In this document: positions 33,600-44,968 of the stretch, in pieces
Numbering within the stretch: position 1 is the stretch's first letter
Layout: every line of letters begins with the position of its first letter
Origin: Bemisia tabaci
Lineage: Eukaryota; Arthropoda; Insecta; Hemiptera; Aleyrodidae
DNA length: 64,000 nucleotides
Direction: 5' to 3'
Assembly (NCBI RefSeq): GCF_918797505.1
Contig: NC_092793.1
Span: forward strand, 63,011,749-63,075,748
The notes under the pieces: model-generated
Databases searched by the model: none
Seen by the model: only the letters and a program-made list of their open reading frames with translations
Told to the model about the DNA's origin: nothing
Made by a program: the position numbers and the translations under genes

Positions 33600-34772
33600 C
33601 TAACGTAAGTGCCCTTCTTACGCTGTTTGCCGCTAAACTGTTTTTATGAAAGTTCCATTCATTGGTTTCCTTGATAACCTTTGTTTGCTATCAGCTGATG
33701 TTTTATTTCCATTTCCCGGCCAAGTCACCGGATTTTATACTTGCTGTTTCTTTTTTTTCAATAAATCATTGCTAGGTTATTTCTAATTTTTTTGCCAGCA
33801 TTTATTCTACCTCCTCCCCTCCCAGCTCATTTTTCAAACTCCCGCAGCCACACCCTCCCTCTATTTATTTATATTTTTTTATGGCATGCCTACCTCCCCT
33901 ACCACCATTTTTTCGAGGGTTCATTCATAGGGATAAAATAGTGTATTGTATATCGAGCTTCGATGTAGCGTTCGATGTAAAGCAGGATAGACAGGGATGA
34001 AACGAAATGTATTGATATTAACCGGGGAAAGGGGGAAAGAAAAGGGGAAGGGGGATCAGTGTGAAAGAAGAAGAAGAAGAAGAAGAAGTGTTAGGGTCAT
34101 CCCCTGAGGGGATGAGAGGATTGGACACGAGATACTCAACGGATGCAGGTGTGATGACAAAACTGTATTGCGAGATACCAAGTCCGACATCCCCGGACAG
34201 CTAGGCGACAGTGCTGCCTCAGGTGGCAATGTATAGAAGTACTTAACCTAACAAGAAGAAGGAGAAGAGAAGAAGTATTTATAAGATATGTCCTATGTCT
34301 AGACAAAGTCTGGAATAAAAAGCTCATTAACGGCATATGGCGTAGTTTTATTATGCGTATAAGAGCTACTTCATTGTGCTGTGTTAAAATCTATTGCTTT
34401 GGCGCAGTTCTAGACTTAATTCTTGATTAGATGTTCAACTCAAGCACTGGCTGTGAGTGAGTGCTTCGTGTGAGTGTGACTTGAATATCAATTGCATGAC
34501 AAAATCCGGAAAAAGAGGAAAAAAGGGAATCTGTGAGAAAATACGAATGTGCCTGAGAAAACACAAACTTTCCTGTCTTGCCGACAACCTAACTAGTTTG
34601 AGAAGTAAAGCGGCAACGCAGCGGCAGCGGTGCTATGGGACGTCGCGTCGTGAGTGCGCGTAATCGGGCTCGAGCGTTCCTTGGTCATGAACTACTCCGA
34701 CCTCCAGCGCTGACGACTGAGGGTTACGTACCCACAGAGGGGGCCTGAGGTCTGTTGTATATGGTGTGCGAT
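33600..34772. other. Unannotated region
   Basis: Contains an (AAG)n tract at 34066-34088 and no recognisable gene. A 68-codon plus frame at 34457-34663 has no known motif. The right edge supplies the 8-bp duplication of the next element. Confidence 0.35.
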
Positions 34773-35109
34773 CAGAGACAAGAGACCCTCCACTAGTATC
34801 TTGGCCATGGTGGAAGCTTTTACTTTCGGGACTTCAGCATTCTACTGTTGAATTACCTACATGGTTGATGTTCAACAACGTGTTGGCAGTTTCGTTTTGC
34901 AAACAAGCCGAAAATGGCCGACGTTTGGGAAAGTTGTTTGGCTCATGACGTCATCCGAAGCTCATCACTGACCATGTAGGTAAGTCAACAGCCGAAACTA
35001 GGGTGATGACTGTTGCTCCCTAATAATTGTCTATAAGGAATTGTTGAAACCCCGAAAGTAAAAGCTTCCACCTGTCGCTAGGAGGCCAGTGGAGGGTCTC
35101 TTGTCTCTG
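34773..35109. mobile_element. hAT-type MITE with CAGAGACAAGAGACCC ends, copy 1
   Basis: 337 bp. Ends CAGAGACAAGAGACCCTCC and its complement, with an exact 8-bp duplication TGTGCGAT (34765-34772, 35110-35117). A second shared pair, GGAAGCTTTTACTTTCGGGA, lies further in. The CAGAG start and 8-bp duplication indicate a hAT-type non-autonomous element. Confidence 0.88.
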
Positions 35110-35117
35110 TGTGCGAT

Positions 35118-36000
35118 ACTACCTGTTCGTGTGGACACCACCAACAAACTCCAATCGCCAACCGAAGCAAGATTCCATTCGGCAACTAATGACAAAACAA
35201 GAGAGCAACCAGTTTCCGGAAGCCAGGACACTTGAATCGGTCGACACAAACTGAATATGTCCAGAACCCCGCCCGGCGTGGAAATATTCTTACAGACCTC
35301 AGAGCTCAGAAGAAAATCCTTTTACCATTTTTCATTGATTTGATTCCCTACGTACGTAGTTGTACGTAGTACCTTGGTTGTGACCTGGCTAATTATAGGA
35401 GGCTCCTCGTGTTTTTATTTCGTTATTGCTCATATACAGGGTGTTCTAGATCACCCGCACCCTCAGTGCTTTTGAGATAAGAGATTTCCTGGGTTATATT
35501 CAGGTTTTTATCAGTTAAGTAGGTACTGATCTGTTTATGACAGGTATTTCGTAATTTTACAAGAAACATGGTCCGGACGTACAAAAGAAAACCAGGCTCT
35601 CGGGCATACAGAGACTTCTCACAGAACTCATTGAAGAAAGCTGTCAAAGCAATTCGAAAGGGTGCTTCTCTGCGTAAGAGGGTAAGACGTCAACAAAATT
35701 TGGAATTCCGAAATCAACCCTTAACAGACATGTTCGCAATTTTTTGAAAGAATACTTTTCTTAATGCATACCTTTACTTACCTACTAAAGGTTGGTACCT
35801 ACCTACTCAAACTGCCATAGGTGCCTCTTAGTTGATAACTTTGAAACGTTTTGACCTCAATATTAGCTTTAAGTTCCTCAAGGCTGTCATGCCATTTTTG
35901 TTTCCTACTTAATTCTTTAAAAGACTTGTTCAAATTTACCAAAATTGTATTATTTTATAGATAAATGTTCAATTTACTTTTTTAAAAATTCAGTTTACTG
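35118..36000. other. Unannotated region with one foldback-like end
   Basis: At 35437 ACAGGGTGTTCTAGATCACC resembles a foldback terminus, but no matching inverted end was found. No recognisable gene. Confidence 0.35.
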
Positions 36001-36270
36001 TCCCATGTTGCCCTGAAAGAGCCTAACATGGGCCAAACACTTGATTTTCATTCGTGTCCCAAGTTACCCCGAGTATCGGGGTAACTTGGGACAGTCGAAA
36101 ATCGAAAAAAAAAAATATAAGGGGGGGGCATAAATTTTTTTTTCCTTTAAAATTCGATATGCGTACCAACGAACTACCTTTAGCACAAAAAAGTTTGGCA
36201 AAATAATGTATGGTTCGTTTTGGAGAAGCTTTTTTGTGCTAAAATCGTCCCAAGTAGCCCCGTTTGACGG
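36001..36270. repeat. CCCAAGTTACCCC hairpin region
   Basis: Positions 36055-36072 and 36076-36093 form an 18-bp perfect stem with a 3-nt loop (TGTCCCAAGTTACCCCGA and its complement). Related words lie nearby: TCCCATGTTGCCC (36000), AACATGGGCC, and TCCCAAGTAGCCCCG (36249). The sequence recalls the CCCAAGTAGC terminal repeat of other elements, but no element boundary is evident. Confidence 0.7.
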
Positions 36271-38127
36271 TACCTTTTTTTTCTCGGTTTTAATCGCAAG
36301 TCGTCCGAGGTCAGGGTCTTTGAGGTTGATTAAGGAATCGACCCCAAGTAATTCGGATTGCATCGTCCCGAACCGCTGCCCCCCCCCCCCCCACTCCTTC
36401 GGGGGGTAAAATTAGAGATCTCGACCCTAAAAGTTGGGGTTCCCGACCGAATATTTCGTTTCAATTGCATTAGTAATGAAAAATACGAAAAATTTCACTT
36501 GAGATTGACCCTTAATAATCCAAAATTGACCCACCCTGGGCCCATAATGATCTCCTAAAGAGAGTGGCATTTTTTACCTCCATAATTACTCTCTGGTTGC
36601 ACAAATGACGTAGATTCCACAGATAAAGCTTGTAACGAAGGTAATCGACCCCCAAAGAATCCTATAATATCGTGGACCCGAGGCCACATTATCATCATTA
36701 ATCATCGACTTGCAGAATATACTTTCTCGTGTAGAGTATGCTTATAAAAATTACCTTTCAAACCGTTTCAAAATGCAATGGAGTATTTAAAAACAGCTTT
36801 TTTAACGTAACCTCTGAAAAGGAGATTATTTTTCATCTGTTTCTGGAAGTAAAACCATAATAATTTTTTGGAAAAATTAATCATCGACTTGCAGAATTTC
36901 CTCGCGATAGAATGTAGTCATAAAAATGTTTGTTGATCATTCAAACCGTTTTAAAATGCCATAGAGTATTTTAAAGCACCCTTTTAGCTTGTAGATTGCC
37001 ATTGATTTCACACAACATATTGCAAGAATAAGGACGTTCATGGACACAGTCAACCAATCACCTAGGTACCTAACTCCATTTCACCCTATTTTACTAGTTT
37101 GGTTGACGAACACCAAATTTCTACAATCAACCGCCAGGAGTGTGTAAGGGTAGTAAGTTGAATGTAATGTTTCTACGCCCGTGAAATTCCCCCGTTCTTT
37201 GCCCGTGAATGTTAATGAAAATAAAGGATCTATTTAGTAGATGTCCTCAGTAGCCTCTGGCGTCTCCTGGATTGAACGATACGTTTTTGGAGATGACTAT
37301 ACCTCCAGCTTTGAGTGCCAGATTGAGATGCTTGGAAACACATTTATTAGGGTGTTCCGTTTTCAGGCGACCATCTCAAGACCTTGCTCTCCGGGCTTTT
37401 TCCCATTCTTTTTAGTCCCCAAAAGATACTTCTGAAGTTTCAGCACCATAGCTGAATAAGTCTACACTTTCCCCCAAAGCGATGAAAATTTCGGAGGCAA
37501 TTACATAGGTTTAAATGGGGAGAAAATTGGCCGATTCGCGGAACTACGTTTTTCGGCTGTAAAATGCGCTGAAATGATTTCAAACCTGGCCATCTCTTGG
37601 GAAGTTATTCAGAGACTTATTTTGAACGAGAAAATTTCACTTTTGAACCAGAGATGGGGTCAGGGTGGGTCACGGCGCAGTTAGTTTTGAGGCGCTGCGC
37701 GCAGCAAAATGATCGCATTTGACAGTTTTTCATCAACCTCAAAACAGGTCCTCCGAAGCTGAGGAGGCTAATATATCTCATAAATGTAATAAAATAATGT
37801 ACAAGAGTTCTTATCGTCCCTTCAGAACTATTTTCGACCATGTACAAGGTTGGCAACCATTTTGGATTTTTAGGGATCAATTTCACGTGAAATTGTTCGT
37901 ACTTTTCAATTCTATTGCTATCGAATCGAAATTAGATCGAAAACCCCAACTTTTAGGATTGTTACCCCCCCCCCCTTTATCCCCCAAGGGACGCTAGGGG
38001 GGTCTCAAGACCATGAAATTCAGATTTCTTGGGGCCAATTCCCTATTCAACCCCGCGGTCTCCGCGACTTCGTTCGACCTAAGTCAACCGAGAAAAAGGC
38101 CTGGTATGGGTGCTCTGGGACACCCTA
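36271..38127. other. Unannotated region with a tandem duplication
   Basis: About 36690-36810 and 36876-36995 are diverged direct copies (AATCATCGACTTGCAGAAT, then TTCAAACCGTTT). C-runs lie at 36378-36392 and 37966-37977. No gene is recognised. Confidence 0.4.
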
Positions 38128-38373
38128 CACACCGCAATTTTTGGCTCAATAAAATCGCAATCCATTTTCGTCGGTAAAATCGAGATTACATCGCCATTTA
38201 TCGAGATTTTTATTTCGAAGATATCGCGAAAAATTGTCGGGCGATAAAAGTGCAATTTTATCGCGATAATAAGATCGAGGATAATCGCTCAGATGTTGAT
38301 GATCCTAGCGATCTTATCGTCGATAAAATCGCAATATGTATGTAGCGTTTTCTGTTGAGGAATGACACTTGGG
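38128..38373. mobile_element. Partial CCCAAGTAGCA element, ATCGCGAT type
   Basis: The right end is TGACACTTGGG, a slightly decayed TIR. Left of it lie ATCGCGATAAT, GATCGAGGATAATCGCTCAG and related words as in 12020-13132. The left end is missing, so this is a truncated copy. Confidence 0.65.
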
Positions 38374-38439
38374 ATACAGCGTTATTCATTTATAACAGAC
38401 TAGCTGCCCCCCCCCCCCTTGCTCCGCACGGGCAACGCC

Positions 38440-38590
38440 GGGCTGGGAACCCGGTGGGTTTTCGGAACCGGTTCCGGTTCTGGTTCCGTTGATCCAGAAG
38501 CTCGGGTGCCGGTTCCGGTTCTGGTTCCGGTGGTCTAGGAATTCGGGTTTCGGTTCCGGAACCGGTTCCGCAGCCGGTTCCAGCTGTAGT
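38440..38590. repeat. GGTTCC/GGAACC word array
   Basis: About 150 bp of GGTTCCGGTTCTGGTTCCG, GGAACCGGTTCC and similar words with partial tandem order. Long minus-strand frames (38386-38683) only reflect the repeat. Confidence 0.7.
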
Positions 38591-38650
38591 TTCCGAGGCA
38601 AAAGAATGTAGTTTTGAAGAAGTAAATTGCAAGAACAAGAACGAAAAACG

Positions 38651-38805
38651 ATTCCATGTTAAAATTTTAATTTCAATAAACAAATTAAATGCAATTTAAT
38701 GACATTTTATTTTGAAAAAAGATTTTCAAAAGAGATTCCATGTTAAAATTTTAATTGCAATGAACAAATTAAATGCAATGACATTTTATTTTGAAAAAAG
38801 AAAAA
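38651..38805. repeat. Tandem duplication, about 85 bp
   Basis: GATTCCATGTTAAAATTTTA, then AACAAATTAAATGCAAT and TTTTATTTTGAAAAAAG occur twice, with a short deletion in the second copy. Confidence 0.7.
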
Positions 38806-39951
38806 GAAATGCTTCAAATCGACCTTAGCAGCAGTATGATATCGAGCAGGTCTGGTGCCATGCTTGATCTGAGGGGCGACAAAATGAAGGCTAGCCCTGA
38901 AAAGACTGTTTCTACACTTACTTGGGTGGCGAGGGCCGATAGTGTCACCTGAGAAAGTTTGTATAGCACGAAGTTTGCATGGGAGTCCGCCTTCCACCAA
39001 AAGTTTTCACTAAGTTCCTCACCGACTCCTTGGAAACGGGATAAAAAAGATTTGAATTTCTTATCATCATCATCACCATATACATATTATTATTTACCAT
39101 ATTATATAATAATCACCATATATAATTCCGTAAGCCTTTTCTTTGCGTCAAAATTCAGCGCGAACCGCCGGGCCGATCCGTGCGCGGGTGATGGTACCGG
39201 CTCGACCGTACCGGTCCCCCGACGGCGGGAAAAATATAGGGATCGGCCGGCTTACCCGGCCCCCCTCGCCGCGGGAACAGATAAATTGTATACGAGATAA
39301 ATCGTATACTCTCGTCGAAATCAGATAAATTATATACAGATGGATGGTGAGACGAGGATAATTCATATAATTTGCCAGTTTGTCAAACTGTTGGGCGATC
39401 GCGAAATTCATTCTGATTTCTGATCATTCATAATTTCATAGCCCTTCTTGCCTTCAAATAATGTAAGGAATTTTCTTTACCTAATACCACGAATAATTCT
39501 CATTTGGATTTTTACCTATTTCTGCACTAATATTTCACATCTAGATAAGGTGGATTGCCAATTATCGATACTATCCACAGACTGTCCAGCTTTTTGAGGT
39601 AACGTAATCAGTTTGTTGGCTTAAATTGTAAGCGTCTTTGAGAAGAACTTAGTTCATTCTGACATTGTTGAGTCCATATAAAATTTAAAAAATTCTAGTG
39701 AAGAACTGTGTGCAGCCCGTTTAGAAGTCCCCAATATTTTGTGTCAATCTGTGTGGCAGTGACCGTTCGTCTGTCCTAATTAGGACGGAGGCCAATTTTT
39801 AATAATTTTAAATAAGTTAAAGATACAGTCCTACAATTTCAGTAGTGTCTTGCCAGTGGGTCAGCTCTTTTAGTATTTTTTGTGTCTCCAGACGCATCAA
39901 ATGCAACCATAGAAACAGAAAAGACGCTATGAAATGGCATAAACAACGTAT
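38806..39951. other. Unannotated region
   Basis: A GC-rich patch at 39155-39290 contains paired ACCGG/CCGGT words. No gene or defined element. Confidence 0.3.
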
Positions 39952-40299
39952 CCCAAGTAGTAGTTTTCAATTGAAAAATCGCGATATTTCGAAATTAAAT
40001 TGCGATTTTTTTTACGATTTTATCGGCAATAAAATCGCTAGGATCATCAAGTTGATGGTCCTAGCGATGATAGGTTAGCTCAATTGTTGATTCAACAATT
40101 GAGCGATTATCCTCGATCTTTTTGCGATTTTATTGCGATTTTATCGCGATAAGATCGAGTATAATCGCTCAGATATTGATGATCCTAGCGATTTTATCGC
40201 CAATAAAATCGCCAAAAAAATGGGGTTTGCGCTGTCAGCTGATTTCCGTCAGGTTCAGCCGTCAGGTCCTTTGACGAAGACGAGAGTTAAATCCGCGGA

Positions 40300-40372
40300 G
40301 CCTCCGCAGGGATCCGCAGTCGTAGCAGTGGTAGGCCAGCACATTGCCACTAGGCTAAGGCCACTATGTGAC
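40300..40372 (-). other. Decayed tRNA-like segment
   Basis: Aligns with 12309-12380. Box A is recognisable (TAGCCTAGTGGC on the minus strand); box B has lost its core. Confidence 0.5.
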
Positions 40373-40414
40373 TAAGGATTATGCGAATTGAAGCCTCTCA
40401 GCTTATCCTCTGCC

Positions 40415-41000
40415 CAAAGACATAAAGACGGAGGGCTAAAAGCAAAAAATGAAGCTTCTTTTCAACCACCTCTACGATTGGCTAGAGGATTGGCGGCGAA
40501 ATCGGGACAAGTTTGAAATTCAAATGTAGGGCGGGAACTAAATAAAATTGCGGAAACAAAGTATTCTAGGTTGATTTTTGCCCAAATTCACTTACCACTC
40601 ATATTTCTTTAACTTTAGGTTAGCTTTGGTCCGTCGTCGACCGATTAATTTCATTTGGGAGTAACGGTCATCTAGAACTGTAACGGCCTGTTTGAACCTG
40701 CAGAACCACCATGAGCAGAAGAAAAACTAACTTTATCTGAGATTACTGCCTGTTACCGAGCAAAAGTAGGTGTATTATAATAGGACGCAGTCCCAACTTT
40801 CTCAATATATTCGTTTTAGACATTTTAAATACGTTTCGAAGAAGAAATGTGGAAAAATCAAGAGAACAAGTTCAAATCAAATGTCTGTTTGCCATGGATT
40901 CCCGCGCTCATTTACACACTCACACAAGCACCCAGCGGCAAACCAGGCTTCACTTTTTCCCCATGCTTTTAGATACGAGCACTCCGTCTTTATGTCTTTG
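40415..41000. mobile_element. CAAAGACATAAAGACGGAG element, copy 1
   Basis: Inverted ends CAAAGACATAAAGACGGAG and CTCCGTCTTTATGTCTTTG enclose 586 bp that align with 60399-61545. It is the empty site for the hAT MITE there: GGGCGGGAACTAAAT near 40530 is uninterrupted. The left flank GCTTATCCTCTGCC is shared with the other copy, so the true boundary may be further left. Confidence 0.7.
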
Positions 41001-41077
41001 GCTGACACCGAGTTTTCATTGGATTTTTTTATTATTTTCCCTCCTCTATATTTTATTTCATACCTTGAAATACGGTT

Positions 41078-41334
41078 GGTAAAATAAGGTTCTATTGGTA
41101 ATCTCATCGTTCTGTCTCGGTAAAATTATCAATTATAGTGAGATGGCGAAGTTACCGATGGACCTTGTTAAAAACGCCAATATTTTTTATCGACTGTGGT
41201 TAGAATTACCGAGATAAAATGGTAAAGTTACCGAGAATTGATTACCAATAAAAGTGGTATTCTTATATGAAAAAATCAGTAAAAATACCGGTTTTTAGGT
41301 AAGCTTACCAGTCTGCCTTGGTAACATTACCAAT

Positions 41335-41382
<48 letters not shown>

Positions 41383-41505
41383 AGAGCTTGCGCACTCTAG
41401 GTATAGTTCATTGGCCTTAGTCGAGTAGACAAACAGCCATACCAATAATTGGTAAAAAAAAGTGAGATGGTAAAGTCACCAACGGACCTTGGTAAAAACG
41501 CTGAG
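41078..41505. repeat. GGTAA/TTACC word array, second copy
   Basis: Same words and order as 12553-12870, interrupted by a retroposon at 41339-41439. Confidence 0.75.
41339..41439 (-). mobile_element. Short retroposon with 43-bp poly(A) tail
   Basis: The minus strand reads ATGGCTGTTTGTCTACTCG to GAGTGCGCAAGCTCTCA followed by 43 A. An 11-bp duplication TACCAATAATT flanks it (41328-41338, 41440-41450). The same site in the 12020 element is empty. The 58-bp body is not recognised; it is either a 5'-truncated LINE end or a SINE fragment. Poly(A) tail plus duplication fit target-primed reverse transcription. Confidence 0.85.
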
Positions 41506-42239
41506 AATTTTTTCTCAATGTGGGCGTACCTCCCACCATCCCAACCCCACGCCCAGCCTCGTATTGAACCGTACTTACACCTCCGCTAATTGCAATTCAA
41601 CCCCTCAAAACAAACTCCGCGTCACCCCCACTCCTCCTCCGCTCACTCCCATCCCCACTTCATACCCTTTCCCTTACGGCCATGCAGAGGCGATTTTAGT
41701 GGTTGGCACATTTTCATCTTCATTGGAGGGGGGGGGGCGGCGGCATAGAAACATCTTTCATAAGCATCATTCATGCGTTGGTGGGCGTTGCTGAGAAATT
41801 GCAATTTATTGAAATTTTATCTCTATAAAATCGCGTTCCATAAAGTCGAAATTTTATCTCAATTTATCGCAATTTTTCGACCGATAATATTGCGATGAAT
41901 CGCCGTCGATAAAATTGCGATTTTATTGCAATTTACCGCGATTTTTTATCCACTTATATTGCAATAAATCGACGTCGATAAAATCGCGATACATTCTCCG
42001 ATTGAATCGCAATTTATCGCGATCACTGCTACTTGGGATATACCACTGCCGGTCATATGCTTATACGCCTTTTTGCTTTTCTTACCAATTATCGAAGAAA
42101 ATTCACAAGAGCGTATCTCCGGCTCCTGGACTACAAAATTTCGTTTTTTTTTACCGCTTACCGGTAGACAGACCGCGGACCGCAAACCACACCCACCCTA
42201 ATATTTATATATGTAAATATTAATCAATTAGGTATTTAT

Positions 42240-42730
42240 TTTGATTTATAGATGATCGAATCAAATTAAAACTGAGCGCTTATTAAATTGTTTATTTAAG
42301 TAATGTGCATAATTACTTTGGAACGGTAAAATTTCAAATTTACAGTCTGCACCTACCCTGGAATGCCCTCCGAAATTCCCAGGTGCAATTATCAGTACGT
42401 AAGTGGTTTGAATTTGAGAATCAAAAAAGCGTGTGAGCCAAACATTTTCATGATAATTTTGCAACTTGTGGCACAAGTATTTCCGTATTCACACCAGAAA
42501 TCCTCTTTCCCTGTGAAATAACAGGGACTTTCAGATGAAATTTTTAGAGGTTTTGTGCTGATTTTCGGAAATTTGACCCGGGAACTCGAAAGTTTTTAAT
42601 TTTCGTTTGATCAATGGTAGGTAGATCATCGATTAAACCATCTGCCGAAAGATCAAAAATCGATTAAATAATCGAACGAAGAAGCACTGCTTGCTTAGTC
42701 GGTTAATCGATCGATCAATAACTTTAGTTG
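42240..42730. repeat. TTAATCGATTAA-word repeat, copy 3
   Basis: Words (AGATCATCGATTAAAC, AATCGATTAAATAATCGA, GGTTAATCGATCGATCAATA) cluster at 42600-42725. The left part shares TTGGAACGGTAAAATTTC and ATGATAATTTTGCAA with 6128-6570. Ends undefined. Confidence 0.55.
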
Positions 42731-43201
42731 AAAAACTATAGTACAGTAATATTTTGGGGAAGATACTCCACTCCAGTCGGTTTGAAAGATGAAAACTCAT
42801 GAGTGCGCTGGGCAGAAGCCTGGCAGGAGCAGGAATGGCGCGGTGCGGCATGCGGTAGGAGAGAACGAGATGGGGCGCATTGCATAAGAGCAACTCCTAC
42901 AGCAGCGTAATTGTATAGGAAGAAGCCGGCGGGATCACACCGGGTCAAAGATCATCGTGAGTCCCCTCAGAGAAAGTTGCAAGCCGAGTCTACGTCTAGT
43001 CGTCTGGCGCGCTGGCATGGCGCAGAGCAACTGGGCAAGTGGGCTAGTCAGGCACCTCAGCTATCGTCTATTATCTACAGCGGCCGGGCGCCAAGTATTC
43101 TTTATGCCGCCACCACCCCGGCTCCGGATGCCCCGAGCGTCATCAAGACCAGAAATGCTTCGCGTTTGGCCTAGTTAGCAGGAACGCATGTGTCTCGTGA
43201 A
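42731..43201. other. Unannotated GC-richer stretch
   Basis: Overlapping frames on both strands (42736-42948, 42911-43178) without recognisable domains. No gene supported. Confidence 0.3.
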
Positions 43202-43529
43202 CAAAGACAAGAGACCCTCCAATGGCCTCTTGGCGACAGGCGGAAGCTTTTAATTTTAGGGATTCAACACTCCCTTACGGACAATTATAAGGGAGCAATA
43301 GTCATCACTCCTTTTTCGGCTGTTTGACCCACCTAAATGGTGAACGATGGGTTTCGAGTGACGTCATGAGCCAATCAAATTTCCCAAACTTCGGTTTGTT
43401 TGCAAAACGAAACTGCCAACACGTTTTTCTCCATCGACCAAGTAGGTAAGTCAACAGTTGAATGTTATAGTCCCGAAAGTAAAAGCTTCCACCATTGCGA
43501 AGATACTAGTGGAGGGTCTCCTGTCTCTT
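43202..43529. mobile_element. hAT-type MITE with CAAAGACAAGAGACCC ends, copy 2
   Basis: 328 bp, inverted relative to 34773-35109 in parts of the interior. Flanks CTCGTGAA and CTCGTCAA form an 8-bp duplication with one mismatch. GGAAGCTTTTAATTTTAGGG and its complement lie inside each end. Confidence 0.82.
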
Positions 43530-44188
43530 CTCGTCAAACATAAGGTAAACGTCGTTAGAAGAGAGGTCGTCAGAAGATCGTCTCATGATAGAGTGTCTGT
43601 AAAGGGGAGGCTTGTAACCCAAGCATCCTTTCTACACTGGAGCTACCGTTCTACCGGTACGTTAATAATTTTTTTCTGGTCTAAAATTTTAAAATTCGAA
43701 GAGCATTTTCCTAACTCTCCACATAATTCAGGCGCTGGGTTCAGGAACCGCGTTTCTTAATTACAGTGTCTCAGAATCTCCGCTAACGTGTCACTTACTA
43801 TGACGGATGAAAATTAATGGAATTCGTTGAAATTTTTAGTGAATACTTTTTTTATGATTTTACAATCCTAGAAATTGAAAATTTGTAGGAAAATCACTCA
43901 ATAGTTTCCACTCAATAATTTACAATAGCAGCGTACATTCTGAGACGCCGCAACCAAAGAATACCCTCCCTGCACCCAACCAGGGATGGAACATTTCGTG
44001 AAATGTATTCTTATGAAATTTTATAAATTTTTTTGAAAAATTTGGGGGGTTGCATTCAGAGGGCCAAGAAACGCCTGGAAACAGTGATTATCAATTTTGA
44101 CATTTTTCGTCCCAAGCCTGTAAAACATTCACGCGTTGCAAATGTTTTCGTTCGATTTGGAGGTAAGAAGCGCACCTATTAGGGTAGC
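43530..44188. other. Unannotated region
   Basis: No recognisable gene. A 100-codon plus frame at 43458-43760 overlaps the MITE end and shows no domain. Confidence 0.3.
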
Positions 44189-44189
44189 A

Positions 44190-44310
44190 TACAGGGTGTT
44201 CCAAGAGTCCCTTTCACCCCTCAAAAATGTTACCTATTTAATATTTAGAAACGAAACCTTGGTGATGTTCATAGATCAATGTTAGCTACTTCTTTCCCCC
44301 AAAATATTCG
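44190..44310. mobile_element. Single arm of a foldback element
   Basis: CAGGGTGTTCCAAGAGTCCC followed by TTACCTATTTAATATTTAGA and AACGAAACCTTGG matches the left arm of 19353-20520. No opposite arm was found, so it is a solo or truncated arm. Confidence 0.65.
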
Positions 44311-44466
44311 GCTTTATATAAATACCTACTTTTCGCTTCGAGGAGCAGCGGAAGGCTCTTCGCCCCTTTTCCCCCAAAAATTCATACTTCCACTGGTGGA
44401 GCTACCCCCTTTTAGAAAGAGATCGAGTGTGTGTGACTTCCCTTCTTTCGCGCGTTCCAATTCCGC

Positions 44467-44469
<3 letters not shown>

Positions 44470-44499
<30 letters not shown>
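44470..44499. repeat. (TA)n microsatellite
   Basis: Uninterrupted TA repeats, about 30 bp. Confidence 0.9.
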
Positions 44500-44502
<3 letters not shown>

Positions 44503-44680
44503 TAGGAGTCGCAACCTGTGTACCTCGATGTCTCTCAGACGGAGAAAGATATAGAGGTCCGGTTTTGACGCAAAATCGTCTTATTCTGCATCCAGCGAGT
44601 GGTTCATTGAGTGGAGCGGTTCCGGAGTTATATGGGCGATTGAAGCTCCCACTAAACGCGCGTCGACCGATTTTCACGCT

Positions 44681-44788
44681 CCAAAAAGTCGGATTTGGGT
44701 GTAATGAAGTCACAAGCGCCAAAAAGTCGGATTTGGGTGTAATGAAATCACAAGCGCCAAAAAGTCGGATTTGGGTGTAATGAAATCA
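44681..44788. repeat. 38-bp tandem repeat, about 2.8 copies
   Basis: Units starting CCAAAAAGTCGGATTTGGGT at 44681, 44719 and 44757, nearly identical. Confidence 0.9.
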
Positions 44789-44968
44789 GATAGAATCTTC
44801 AAACCATACAAAATACATTTTTAGGGATTCTTGAGGGCCGCTGAGTTCATAAATTACAGATACCTACTACCGAAAAATTCCTTTTTTTACCGTAGCTTTG
44901 GTCGGCCTCTAAAGTAGCGCTCCGAAGCTGATGAAACGACATTTTTGCGGACTTTGATGACGTAACTA

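Larger units (their letters stand above)
39952..42037. mobile_element. Large composite CCCAAGTAGCA element
   Basis: Left end CCCAAGTAGTA (one change), right end TGCTACTTGGG, with AT on both sides (39950-39951, 42038-42039). Same order as 12020-13132: ATCGCGAT arm (39952-40215), tRNA-like remnant (40300-40372, minus), unique block, T-rich stretch, GGTAA array (41078-41505), GGCGGC link, ATCGCGAT arm (41800-42037). It is 2086 bp because of added insertions: the CAAAGACATAAAG element at 40415-41000 and a poly(T)-ended retroposon at 41339-41439, plus about 200 bp of C-rich sequence at 41520-41720. Confidence 0.85.

Noticed and set aside
35437..35465. Complete foldback element starting CAGGGTGTTCTAG
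   Set aside because: No opposite arm or end was found.
36249..36263. Another CCCAAGTAGC element end
   Set aside because: No facing end and no word array; only part of the CCCAAGTTACC hairpin cluster.
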